Source of the DNA: Corynebacterium frankenforstense DSM 45800
Lineage (GTDB): Bacteria > Actinomycetota > Actinomycetes > Mycobacteriales > Mycobacteriaceae
NCBI RefSeq assembly: GCF_001941485.1
Contig: NZ_CP009247.1
Span: 1,860,001 to 1,924,000, forward strand
Length of the DNA: 64,000 nucleotides
Direction of reading: 5' to 3'
Numbering within the stretch: the stretch's first letter is position 1; the number at the start of each line of letters is the position of its first letter. The notes beneath the pieces were generated by a model. The model ran no database searches, was not told the origin of the DNA, and saw only the letters and a program-made list of their open reading frames with translations. Positions 50,796-59,115 of this stretch are shown here, one piece after another. The translations under genes were made by a program, and so were the position numbers.

Positions 50796-51389
50796 CTACA
50801 CCGGGATCGAGCCGAGCATCGCGAAGGCGCGGCGCACCAGCTGCTTGGGGTCCGCCGGTTTCCCGGCCTCGATCAGGTCGGTGTAGGTGTGGGCCGCCGC
50901 GCCGGCGGCGGCACCGGCGGCGCCGATGAGCACGCGGGCCTCGAGCTCCGGCAGCTCCGGGTCGCGCTCAGCGACCAGGGCCAGCAGCGGCTGTTCGACC
51001 TGCTCGCGGACACGCACGCGCGCATCCTCCGGCAGCGAGAAGTTGAGCACCTCGCTGACGCGCACGATCGCGGACAGCGGCCCCGGCTCACCCTCGCGGG
51101 CGGTCAGCCCGCAGACGGTCGCCTCCTCCAGGGCCGCCAGCAGTGGCTGATCCTTCGGGGCGCCGCGCAGCTCGTCGATGAGCAGCGTGACCTGGCCGAC
51201 GACGTACTCGAGGAGCGCGTCCTCTCGGGAGGAGAAGTAGTTGTGGAAGGTGCGCGGCGAGACGCCGGCCTCCTCTGCGATGGCCGCGACGGTCAGGGCC
51301 TCGGTGCCGCGCTCGAACAGGATGCGTGCGGCCGATTCGATGATCGCGGCGCGCGTCGCGGCTTTCTTGGTCTCCCACAGTCCGGCCAT
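50796..51389 (-). CDS. TetR family transcriptional regulator
   Basis: A 197-residue repressor. The N-terminal DNA-binding domain (about 9-55) has the usual helix-turn-helix: ARILFERGTEALTVAAIAEE then AGVSPRTFHNYFSSREDALL. The C-terminal ligand-binding part is helical and variable. It lies 73 bp downstream of the MMPL transporter on the same strand, so it probably controls that operon and itself. TAGTATTGAT-like sequence upstream of its ATG may give it a second promoter. The palindromes before the transporter are its probable operators. Confidence 0.92.
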   Translation of the reverse strand: MAGLWETKKAATRAAIIESAARILFERGTEALTVAAIAEEAGVSPRTFHNYFSSREDALLEYVVGQVTLLIDELRGAPKDQPLLAALEEATVCGLTAREGEPGPLSAIVRVSEVLNFSLPEDARVRVREQVEQPLLALVAERDPELPELEARVLIGAAGAAAGAAAHTYTDLIEAGKPADPKQLVRRAFAMLGSIPV

Positions 51390-51462
51390 GCCGGTTCTCC
51401 TCCTCCGGCCCGTCTCCGGGCCCGTTTTACGTGACCATCAATACTACGCGGGCGTAACAACG

Positions 51463-53919
51463 TCAGCGCTGGCCGGTGCCCCCGTCCCCGGCCGAGACCG
51501 CGGTGCTGCCACCGTCGCCGGGCTTGCCCTCGCCCGCCCCGGCAGCGTCCTCGGAGGCCGCCACCGGCGGCTCGAGGTCCTTGAGCCCCTCGCCCTCGAT
51601 GTCGATGTTGGGCAGGATGCGGTCGATCCACTTGGGCAGCCACCACGCTCGGTCGCCGAGGAGGAACATCGTGGCGGGGATGATCATCATGCGCACCACG
51701 AAGGCGTCGAAGACGATGGCCGCCGCCAGAGCGAAGCCCATGGTCTTGATGAAAGGCATGTCCTGCAGGGCGAAGGCCGCGAACACGCTGGTCATGATCA
51801 GTGCGGCGGCCGTGACCACGCGGGCGCCGTGCTTGAAGCCGTTGGCGGTGACGTTGCCGGCGGTCTTGCCGCGGTGGTAGCCCTCGCGCATGCGGGTGAC
51901 CAGGAAGACCTCGTAGTCCATCGCCAGGCCGAAGACCAGCCCGATGAGCATGATCGGCAGGAAGCTCAGCAGCGGCTGCGGGTCCTCGACGATGCCGCCC
52001 CAGCCCTCCTGGAAGAGAGCCACGGTCACGCCGAAGGTCGCGGCCACCGACAGCCCGAAGCCGAGCGCGGCGATCAGCGGCACCCAGATCGAGCGGAAGA
52101 CGAGCATGAGCACCAGGAAGGCGAGCACCAGCACGATGGCGATGTAGGGGATGAGCACGTCGGCGAGGCGCTCGGACATGTCGTCGAAGATCGGGGTGGC
52201 GCCGGTGATGCCGTAGCTGGCACCGGTCTCCCCGTGGAAGTCCGCCTCGTGGGCGCGCAGGTCCACCAGAGTCTGCGAGGTCTCCTCGTCGGTGGCGCCA
52301 CCGGTCGGCGTGATCAGCACCTGGGCGGCATCGCCCTTCTCGGAGACGCCGACGATCTGGGCGTTCTCCACGCCGTCGATCCGGGAGAAGTCCTCGACGG
52401 CCTGTCCGTAGACGGCCATGTTCTTCTGGGTGGCATCCGCGTCCGCGCCCTCGTCCTCCGGCGCCTCGACCAGCGCGATCATCGGGGCGTTGCGGCCGTC
52501 GCCGAAGGCGTCGGACGTGGTCTCGTAGGCGGTGCGCTGCGGCGAGCCCAGCGTCGCCGAGCCGTCGGTAGGCATCGCCAGGCGCATGTTGGCCGCCGGG
52601 ATGGCCAGGAGGCCGAGCACGATCACGCCGGCACCGAGCGCCAGCCACGGGTGGGCGCGGACCTTGCGCACCCACAGCAGACCCATGGTCGGCTTCTCGT
52701 CCTCGGGGTCCGGGACCTTCGGCCCGGGCACTCGACCGGCGAAGGCACGGGTGCCCATGAGCCCCAGCAGGGCGGGCAGGAAGGTCACGGCGACCAGCAC
52801 GGCGATGGCGACGGTCGCGGCGGCGGCCAGGGCCATCGCCGTCAGGAACGGGATGTTGATGATGGACAGCGCCGCCAGGGCGATGAGCACGGTGGTGCCG
52901 GCGAAGACGACGGAGGTGCCCGCGGTGCCGGTGGCCACACCCATCGCGTGCGCGCGCTGGTCCCTGCTCAGCCCACGCAGCAGTTTCGCCACGCCCTTGG
53001 GGTCGGTGTCGTAGGCGCCGGCCGCGGCGATCAGTTCGTTGCGGAAGCGCGAGGTGATGAACAGCGCGTAGTCGATGCCGACGGCCAGGCCGATCATGGA
53101 GGCCAGCGTCGGAGTCATCTCGTTGATGTCGGTCGAGAAGGCGGTGCACAGGCGCACGCCCAGCACGCCGAGGGCCACGCCGACCACGGCGGTGACCAGC
53201 GGCATGCCGGCGGCGACCATGGAGCCGAAGGTGACCAGGAGGACCAGGGCCGCCACGGCCAGACCGATCAGCTCCGAGGTCATGTCGAGCTCACGCTCGC
53301 CGTTGAAGGCGTTGCCGTTGTAGGAGACCTCGAGGCCGTCCTGGCCGTTGTGCTCGTTGAGCACGTCCATGACGCTGTGCAGCTCGTCGGAGGGGATGTC
53401 CATCGAGGACTCCGCGTCGAAGGCCACCCGGATGGTGCCGGTGGTCTTGTCCGGGCTCAACGGGCTGACCGCGGCGATGTCCTTCTCGATCTTGGGCTCG
53501 GGCACGCCCTGGGCGGACAGCTGCTGCGTCATCTGCTGACGCATGCCCGCGTCGGCCATGACCGGGTTGACCATCGGCTGGTCCTCGGTCTCGTGCAGGG
53601 CACCGGTGTCGCGCAGATCCTCGATCAGCGCGTCGACGGCCCGGGAGTTCTCGGGGTCGGCGAGGGTTCCGTCCTCGGCCTTGATGACGACCGAGCCGGT
53701 GGGCTCGTTGATCGCGTCGCCGGCCTCGGGGAAGTACTCCTGCATCTTCTCCTGGGTCTCGACGGCCTGCAGGCCCGGGATGTTGAAGCTGTCCGACGGT
53801 GTCTTGGCGAAGGCTCCGGCCAGCCCGGCCACGGCGACCAGGAGTATCAGCCACACGGCCAGGAACGGCCATTTCAGTCGGTAGGCCGTGCGGCCCACCT
53901 TGTAGAGGAATTTCGACAT
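51463..53919 (-). CDS. MMPL/RND family transporter
   Basis: An 818-residue membrane protein with two MMPL repeats. Each has an N-proximal helix, a large extracellular domain (about 40-190 and 440-560) and a cluster of five to six helices. The sequence DYALFITSRFRNE, typical of the family's conserved TM4 region, is in the first half; MDYEVFLVTRMREG is in the second. These carry the Asp-Tyr pair used for proton coupling. Such proteins export drugs or lipids. There is no sign of the mycolate-specific MmpL3 tail or neighbours, so a drug or small-molecule role under the TetR regulator is more likely. Confidence 0.92.
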   Translation of the reverse strand: MSKFLYKVGRTAYRLKWPFLAVWLILLVAVAGLAGAFAKTPSDSFNIPGLQAVETQEKMQEYFPEAGDAINEPTGSVVIKAEDGTLADPENSRAVDALIEDLRDTGALHETEDQPMVNPVMADAGMRQQMTQQLSAQGVPEPKIEKDIAAVSPLSPDKTTGTIRVAFDAESSMDIPSDELHSVMDVLNEHNGQDGLEVSYNGNAFNGERELDMTSELIGLAVAALVLLVTFGSMVAAGMPLVTAVVGVALGVLGVRLCTAFSTDINEMTPTLASMIGLAVGIDYALFITSRFRNELIAAAGAYDTDPKGVAKLLRGLSRDQRAHAMGVATGTAGTSVVFAGTTVLIALAALSIINIPFLTAMALAAAATVAIAVLVAVTFLPALLGLMGTRAFAGRVPGPKVPDPEDEKPTMGLLWVRKVRAHPWLALGAGVIVLGLLAIPAANMRLAMPTDGSATLGSPQRTAYETTSDAFGDGRNAPMIALVEAPEDEGADADATQKNMAVYGQAVEDFSRIDGVENAQIVGVSEKGDAAQVLITPTGGATDEETSQTLVDLRAHEADFHGETGASYGITGATPIFDDMSERLADVLIPYIAIVLVLAFLVLMLVFRSIWVPLIAALGFGLSVAATFGVTVALFQEGWGGIVEDPQPLLSFLPIMLIGLVFGLAMDYEVFLVTRMREGYHRGKTAGNVTANGFKHGARVVTAAALIMTSVFAAFALQDMPFIKTMGFALAAAIVFDAFVVRMMIIPATMFLLGDRAWWLPKWIDRILPNIDIEGEGLKDLEPPVAASEDAAGAGEGKPGDGGSTAVSAGDGGTGQR

Positions 53920-53992
53920 GCGTGTCCTTCTCGGAAAAGTCGGTTACCCGGTCCTGCCCTCCCCCACGGCCGCCTCTTGCAGCCGATGGAGG

Positions 53993-54015
53993 GGTTTGCA
54001 CAATGAGCGCAAACC
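53993..54015. promoter_or_regulatory. Palindromic operator 1 for the MMPL/TetR operon
   Basis: GGTTTGC (53993-53999) and GCAAACC (54009-54015) form a perfect inverted repeat around ACAATGAGC. It lies 73 bp before the MMPL start codon. The same 23-base sequence, with one change in the spacer, recurs 45 bp upstream. Confidence 0.7.
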
Positions 54016-54036
54016 GGCGTACGGCGCAATGGTAAA

Positions 54037-54061
54037 GGGTTTGCACAATGACCGCAAACCC
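54037..54061. promoter_or_regulatory. Palindromic operator 2 for the MMPL/TetR operon
   Basis: GGGTTTGC (54037-54044) and GCAAACCC (54054-54061) form an 8 bp inverted repeat around the spacer ACAATGACC. It is nearly identical to operator 1. The two centres are 45 bp apart, about four helical turns, so dimers could bind on the same face. Confidence 0.7.
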
Positions 54062-54149
54062 TTCGCGGGAAGGCCCGCCTCACCTGTGCCGTCGCGCCCC
54101 CGAGCCCCGGATGCGGTCCGCGGCCGGGTGCGGGGGTACTCTGGTTCAC

Positions 54150-54585
<436 letters not shown>

Positions 54586-54595
54586 CACTTCTTCT

Positions 54596-54684
54596 TCAAT
54601 TTCCGACGCCGCGCGCCGCACCCGGGGGCGGTTGCGCGCGACGTCGGCGCGACGCGACGTCGTCAATTTCCGACGCCGCGCGCC
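54596..54684. repeat. 22 bp direct repeat after rnpB
   Basis: Bases 54596-54617 and 54663-54684 are identical (TCAATTTCCGACGCCGCGCG plus CC), with a 67 bp period. The spacer contains repeated GCGACGTCG-type units. The right copy abuts the stop of the RNase H/CobC gene. Confidence 0.85.
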
Positions 54685-54686
54685 AC

Positions 54687-55829
54687 TCACCGCGGCAGGC
54701 CGCCGGTGACGTTGACGGCGCGCACCGTTCCGGCGCCGTCGGTGAACTCGACCACCGAGACCCCGGCGAGGTCCAGGAAGACGTGGCCGAAGGTGTGCGC
54801 GTCGCCGCCGAGCGCGTTGGCCAGCACGGACTTGATCGGGTTGACGTGCGAGACCGCGAGCACGGTCTGCCCGGCGTACTTCTCGAGCACGCCGTCGAGC
54901 CAGCGCGAGACGCGCTTGTGCAGGTCGGCCAGCGACTCGCCGTTGGGCGGGGCGATCGTGGGGTCGGCCAGCCAGTCGGTGTGGACCTCGCCCGCGCGCT
55001 CGTGGGCCTGGGTGAAGGTCAGGCCCTCGAAGTCACCGAAGTCGACCTCGATGAGGCCCTCGTCGACGTCCACCTCGAGCGAGAGGGCGTCGGCGCAGAA
55101 CTGGGCGGTCTCGCGGGCCCGCTCGAGCGGCGAGCAGACGACGGCGTCGATCCCGCCGCGGGCGCGGATGAGCTCGGCGGCCGCGGCGGCCTGCCTGCGG
55201 CCGGTCTCGGTCAGGGCCGGGTTGGCGTGCCCGGAGTAGTAGCCGGCCGCCGAGTAGGCGGTCTGGCCGTGGCGCAGCAGGATCAGGCGGGTGGTCGTCC
55301 CGCCCGGCGCGCGCCAGCGCTCGGGTCCGCTGGGGGCCCCCTCCGGCGCGGGCTGCTCCCCCGCCCCGGCCCCGCCGGTGGACTCCGCGGCGATCTCGCC
55401 GACGGCGTGGCCGGCCTTGGCGGCGTCCATGGCCTTGTTGGCCAGCTCGTCGGCCTCGGCGTTCTCCTTGCGCGGCACCCAGGTGTAGCTGACCGAGTCG
55501 AAGCCGGCGGCGATGCGGTTCGCCTCCATGGCGAGCTTCTTCATGTCGGGGTGCTTGATCTTCCAACGCCCGGACATCTGCTCGACGACGAGCTTGGAGT
55601 CCATGCGCACCTCGACGGCCCGTGCGCCCAGCTCGGCGGCGGCGGAAAGCCCGTTGATCAGGCCCTGGTACTCGGCGACGTTGTTGCTGGCCTTCTTGCC
55701 CACCACCCAGGCGATGCGGCGCAGCACCGCACCGGTGGCGGGGTCGGAGACGATCGAGCCGCAGCCGGCCACGCCGGGGTTGCCCCGGGAGCCGCCGTCG
55801 GCCTGGACCCGCAGCAGGTCCGCGGCCAT
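54687..55829 (-). CDS. Bifunctional RNase H I / histidine phosphatase (CobC-like) protein
   Basis: A 380-residue fusion. The N-terminal RNase HI domain (1-135) has the acidic residues in ADGGSRGNPG, NNVAEYQGLI and RMDSKLV, and cleaves RNA in RNA/DNA hybrids. The C-terminal domain (about 178-380) is a phosphoglycerate-mutase-like phosphatase with LLRHGQT, SPLERARETA and VSHVNPIKS, related to CobC alpha-ribazole phosphatase. An Ala/Gly/Pro linker (140-176) joins them. The fusion is known from mycobacteria (Rv2228c). Its ATG shares TGATG with the upstream zinc ribbon gene, so they are coupled. Confidence 0.95.
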   Translation of the reverse strand: MAADLLRVQADGGSRGNPGVAGCGSIVSDPATGAVLRRIAWVVGKKASNNVAEYQGLINGLSAAAELGARAVEVRMDSKLVVEQMSGRWKIKHPDMKKLAMEANRIAAGFDSVSYTWVPRKENAEADELANKAMDAAKAGHAVGEIAAESTGGAGAGEQPAPEGAPSGPERWRAPGGTTTRLILLRHGQTAYSAAGYYSGHANPALTETGRRQAAAAAELIRARGGIDAVVCSPLERARETAQFCADALSLEVDVDEGLIEVDFGDFEGLTFTQAHERAGEVHTDWLADPTIAPPNGESLADLHKRVSRWLDGVLEKYAGQTVLAVSHVNPIKSVLANALGGDAHTFGHVFLDLAGVSVVEFTDGAGTVRAVNVTGGLPR

Positions 55830-56539
55830 CAGGCGACGCCCCGCACGAGGTAGGTGCCGCAGTTCGGGCACTCGGGGAGCTCATCGGCCGGCGCGGCGGC
55901 GATGCGCGAGCGGTCGGCGGCGGGCAGCACCATGTAGCAGCCGGAGCAGGAGCGGCCGTTGAAGCGGGCCACCCCGACGTTGTTCTCGGCGCGCCGCGAG
56001 TCGTAGGCGGCCAGCACCTCGGCGTCGAGGCCCTCGCGCAGCTCGTCGACGCGGGCCGAGGGGTCCTCCGGGGCGGGGGCGGCGCCGGCGGCGGCCTCGG
56101 CCTCGGCGACCTTCTTCTCCAGCTCCTGAAGGTCCTGGACCTGGCGGTCGTAGTTGCCGCGCAGGGCGTGGACCTCGTTGTGGCACTCCATGAGCTCGCC
56201 CATCAGGTCCGCGATGCGCGACTTGGCCGCGTAGCGGTCGTGCTCGAGGTCGCGGCGCTTCTCCTTGTCGGTCTCGGCGGTCAGCTGCCGCTTGTCGTCA
56301 CGCTCCCGGGCGCGCAGGCGGCGCTCGTCCTCCTGGATGCGCAGGATCTCCGCCTCCATGTCGGTGACGGCCAGCTTGGCCGAGGCGGCGGAGCGCTGGG
56401 CGCGGTTGCGGCGCTCGGTGAGCTTGGCCAGCTCCTTGTCCTCCTCGGTCTGCTGCGGGGCGTCGCCGCCGGCGGCGATGCGGCGCTCGAGATCGGCCAG
56501 CTGGAGCAGACGCTGCTGGGCGGCGGGGTCGAGTTTCAC
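55829..56539 (-). CDS. Coiled-coil zinc ribbon protein
   Basis: A 236-residue protein with a long coiled coil (about 10-160, charged heptads with a short break) and a C-terminal zinc ribbon with the pairs CSGC (near 199) and CPNC (near 227). Homologues (Rv2229c, C4-type zinc ribbon family) are widespread in bacteria; some structures suggest a role in nucleic-acid or protein assembly, but no activity is established. The start is a GTG. It forms an operon with the NIF3 gene upstream and the RNase H/CobC gene downstream. Confidence 0.93.
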   Translation of the reverse strand: MKLDPAAQQRLLQLADLERRIAAGGDAPQQTEEDKELAKLTERRNRAQRSAASAKLAVTDMEAEILRIQEDERRLRARERDDKRQLTAETDKEKRRDLEHDRYAAKSRIADLMGELMECHNEVHALRGNYDRQVQDLQELEKKVAEAEAAAGAAPAPEDPSARVDELREGLDAEVLAAYDSRRAENNVGVARFNGRSCSGCYMVLPAADRSRIAAAPADELPECPNCGTYLVRGVA

Positions 56540-56632
56540 GGTCAGTGTGGTCCTTTTCTGCGGGTTGTGGGTTTCTCGGATACTTGGAATTACTTGGGTT
56601 ACCTGCCGGTCCAGTCCGGCGCGGGCCCGGGC

Positions 56633-57796
56633 CTAGGCTTCCGGGTTTGCCGGGTGCGCCGACAGCGTCCAGGGGTCGGTGCGCAGGCCGATGATCTCGG
56701 TGGCCACCCCGGTGCGCCCGGCGATCAGCTCGGCGGCCTGGCCGGTCCAGGGGAACTCGCTGGCCCAGTGGGCGGTGTCCACCACGGCCGGGCCCCCGGC
56801 GCGCAGGTACTCGTCGACGGGGTGGTGGCGCAGGTCCGAGGTGACGTAGACGTCCACGTCGAGCCCGCGCACGGCGTCGAGGAAGCTGTCGCCGGCGCCC
56901 GAGGAGACGGCGACCCGACGCACGATCCGCTCGGGGTCGCCGGCGGCGCGCACGCCCCAGACGGTCTCGGGCAGGCGGTCGGCCACGCGCTGGACGAACT
57001 CCTTGAGCGGCATCGGCCGGTCGAGCTCGCCGACGCGGCCCAGGCCGGGCAGCTTCTCCGGGTCGCCGGTCGGGGCCATCTCCACGATGTCGAAGGCCGG
57101 CTCCTCGTAGGGGTGCGCGGCGCGCAGCGCGGTGATCAGCTGACGCCTGCGCGCCCGCGGCGCGGTGAAGACCACGCGGGTCTCCTCCGCGGAGTGGAGC
57201 TCGCCGACTTCGCCCTCGGTCGGGTCGGCGCCCTGCTCGGGGCGGAACTGCCCGGTGCCCTCGACGGCGAAGGCGCAGTGGGAGTAGTCGCCGACCTCGC
57301 CGGCACCGGCGGCGAAGAGCGCGTCGGTGACCTTCTTCAGGTCCGCCGGCGGCACGTGCACGCCCCAGTGGTCGAGCAGGGCCGCGCCGCCGGCGTCCTC
57401 GGCCGCGACGATCGGCGCGCCGGGGTGGACCCCGAGCAGCTCGGCGAGGCGGTCGTTGACGCCGGGGCGGGCGGAGTCGGCGTTGGTGTGGGCGGCGAAG
57501 AGCGCGACCCCGCCGCGGATGAGGGTGTGCAGCACCTTGCCCTTGGGGGTGTCGGCGGCGACGGTGCTCGTCCCGCGCAGCAGCAGCGGGTGGTGGACCA
57601 CCAGCATGTCCGCGCCGATGGCCACCGCACGCTCGGCGACCTCCTGGGTGCACTCGAGGGCGAAGGCGACCTTGTCCACCTTCGCCCCGGGGTCGCCGCA
57701 GATCAGGCCGACCCGGTCCCAGCTCTCGGCGAGCCGGGGCGGGTAGGCCTCGTCGAGGACCGCGCGGATCGTCTCGACGGTTGCCGTGGTCGCCAT
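56633..57796 (-). CDS. NIF3-family protein (Nif3-like dinuclear metal protein)
   Basis: A 387-residue protein. The two NIF3 halves are seen: WDRVGLICGDP and MLVVHHPLLLRG at the N-terminus, and DLRHHPVDEYL with VVDTAHWASEF at the C-terminus. These supply the histidines and acids of the dinuclear metal site. A PII-like insert (about 200-255, with AHPYEEPAFDIVE) lies between them, as in the longer bacterial members. The family is often annotated GTP cyclohydrolase-like, but its in vivo role is unclear. It lies 93 bp before the zinc ribbon gene in the same operon. Confidence 0.93.
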   Translation of the reverse strand: MATTATVETIRAVLDEAYPPRLAESWDRVGLICGDPGAKVDKVAFALECTQEVAERAVAIGADMLVVHHPLLLRGTSTVAADTPKGKVLHTLIRGGVALFAAHTNADSARPGVNDRLAELLGVHPGAPIVAAEDAGGAALLDHWGVHVPPADLKKVTDALFAAGAGEVGDYSHCAFAVEGTGQFRPEQGADPTEGEVGELHSAEETRVVFTAPRARRRQLITALRAAHPYEEPAFDIVEMAPTGDPEKLPGLGRVGELDRPMPLKEFVQRVADRLPETVWGVRAAGDPERIVRRVAVSSGAGDSFLDAVRGLDVDVYVTSDLRHHPVDEYLRAGGPAVVDTAHWASEFPWTGQAAELIAGRTGVATEIIGLRTDPWTLSAHPANPEA

Positions 57797-57934
57797 GGTC
57801 TGCGTCCTCCCTGTCTGTGTCCTCGGCCGGCCCGTCCGTTCCGGGCGGCCCTCCGGATTCCGTGGCCAGTCTAGCGGTGCCCCGCGACCGCCCCGAACGA
57901 CGCCGCCGTGGGGTTTCTGCCATGCTGGAGACCC

Positions 57935-58591
57935 GTGAGACGCGTGAGCCATCTGCTGCTGGACCTCGACGGCACCCTGGTCGACACCTTCCCCGGGGTG
58001 CGCGCCGGTCTCCTGCACGCCCTGGACACCCTGGGCCACCCGCACCCGGACGAGGCCTTCCTCGCCGGCATCGCCGGTCCCCCGATGGAGGAGACGCTGG
58101 CCGCCGCCGGGGTGCCCGCAGAGCAGGTGCCCGCGGGCCTGAAGGCCTACCTCGACTACGCCGCCGGCGGCGGGTGGCTTGAGGCCAGCCCTTTCCCCGG
58201 CGTCGCGGAGCTGCTGGCCGGCTGGCACGAGGAGGGCCTGGTGCTGGCCACCGCGACCTCCAAGGGCGAGCATTTCGCCCGCATCACCCTGGAGCACTTC
58301 GGCCTGCTCGACCACATCGACTTCCTCGGCGCCGCCCAGGAGGACGGGCCGCGGCGCACCAAGACCGCCGTGCTCGAGCACACCCTGGCCAACCTCGGGC
58401 TCGAGGGCCCGAACCCGCCGGCGCTGATGATCGGCGACCGCATCCACGACTTCGACGGCGCGCGCGCCTTCGGCATCGACTCGGTGGCCGTGGCCTGGGG
58501 CTACGGCACCGACGCCGAGCGCGCCCACGCCAACGCCGTCGCCGCCGACCCCGCTGACCTGGAGAGGATCGTCCATGACCACACCCGATGA
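57935..58591 (+). CDS. HAD-superfamily hydrolase (phosphoglycolate phosphatase/PtkA-like)
   Basis: A 218-residue HAD protein. Motif I is LLLDLDGTLVDT, motif II is in LATATSKGE (a Thr/Ser-Lys region), and motif IV is MIGDRIHDFDGA. The cap domain is small and helical. In mycobacteria the gene at this position, next to ptpA, encodes PtkA, a HAD protein reported as a tyrosine kinase. Here it could be PtkA-like or a simple phosphatase. The last 17 bp overlap the start of the tyrosine phosphatase gene. Start uncertain: GTG at 57935 has GGAG 4 bp upstream, GTG at 57944 is an alternative. Confidence 0.88.
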   Translation: MRRVSHLLLDLDGTLVDTFPGVRAGLLHALDTLGHPHPDEAFLAGIAGPPMEETLAAAGVPAEQVPAGLKAYLDYAAGGGWLEASPFPGVAELLAGWHEEGLVLATATSKGEHFARITLEHFGLLDHIDFLGAAQEDGPRRTKTAVLEHTLANLGLEGPNPPALMIGDRIHDFDGARAFGIDSVAVAWGYGTDAERAHANAVAADPADLERIVHDHTR

Positions 58592-59066
58592 GAAGCCCCT
58601 GCACATCTCCTTCGTGTGCACCGGCAACATCTGCCGCTCCCCCATGGCGGAGATCATCACCCGCGACGCCCTCGCCGAGGCCGGGCTCGCGGACCGCGTG
58701 CGCGTCGACTCCTGCGGCATCGGCGGCTGGCACATCGGCCAGCACGCCGACGACCGCGCCCGCGCCGAGCTGGCCGCCCACGGACACGACTCGGAGGACT
58801 TCCGGGCCCACCAGTTCGGCCCGGCGGACGCGGAGGCCGACCTCATCGTCGCCCTGGCCGCCAACCACCGAGCCGAGCTCAAGGCCCGCGGCGCGGAACC
58901 GTCGAAGATCCGCCTGCTGCGTTCCTTCGACCCCGCCGCGGACGAGAACGCGTCCGTCGACGACCCCTACTACGGCGGGCCCGAGGGCTTCACCGTCACC
59001 TACGACGAGATCACCGCGGCCGTGCCCGGCATCCTCGACTGGGCCCGCGCCCGCCTCGACGACTGA
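58575..59066 (+). CDS. ptpA: Low-molecular-weight protein tyrosine phosphatase
   Basis: A 163-residue phosphatase. The active-site loop is VCTGNICRSPMAE (CX5RS) near residue 15-27, and the general acid lies in DDPYYGG. Both are intact. The orthologue in mycobacteria is PtpA, a secreted virulence factor; corynebacterial versions act on bacterial phosphotyrosine proteins. The start overlaps the HAD gene by 17 bp, so the two are coupled. A ribosome binding site GGAGAGG lies just upstream inside the HAD gene. Confidence 0.94.
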   Translation: MTTPDEKPLHISFVCTGNICRSPMAEIITRDALAEAGLADRVRVDSCGIGGWHIGQHADDRARAELAAHGHDSEDFRAHQFGPADAEADLIVALAANHRAELKARGAEPSKIRLLRSFDPAADENASVDDPYYGGPEGFTVTYDEITAAVPGILDWARARLDD

Positions 59067-59115
59067 GCCGCCTCGGAATCGGGGCGGGCGCGTACCCCGG
59101 GTAGGCTCGGGGACC

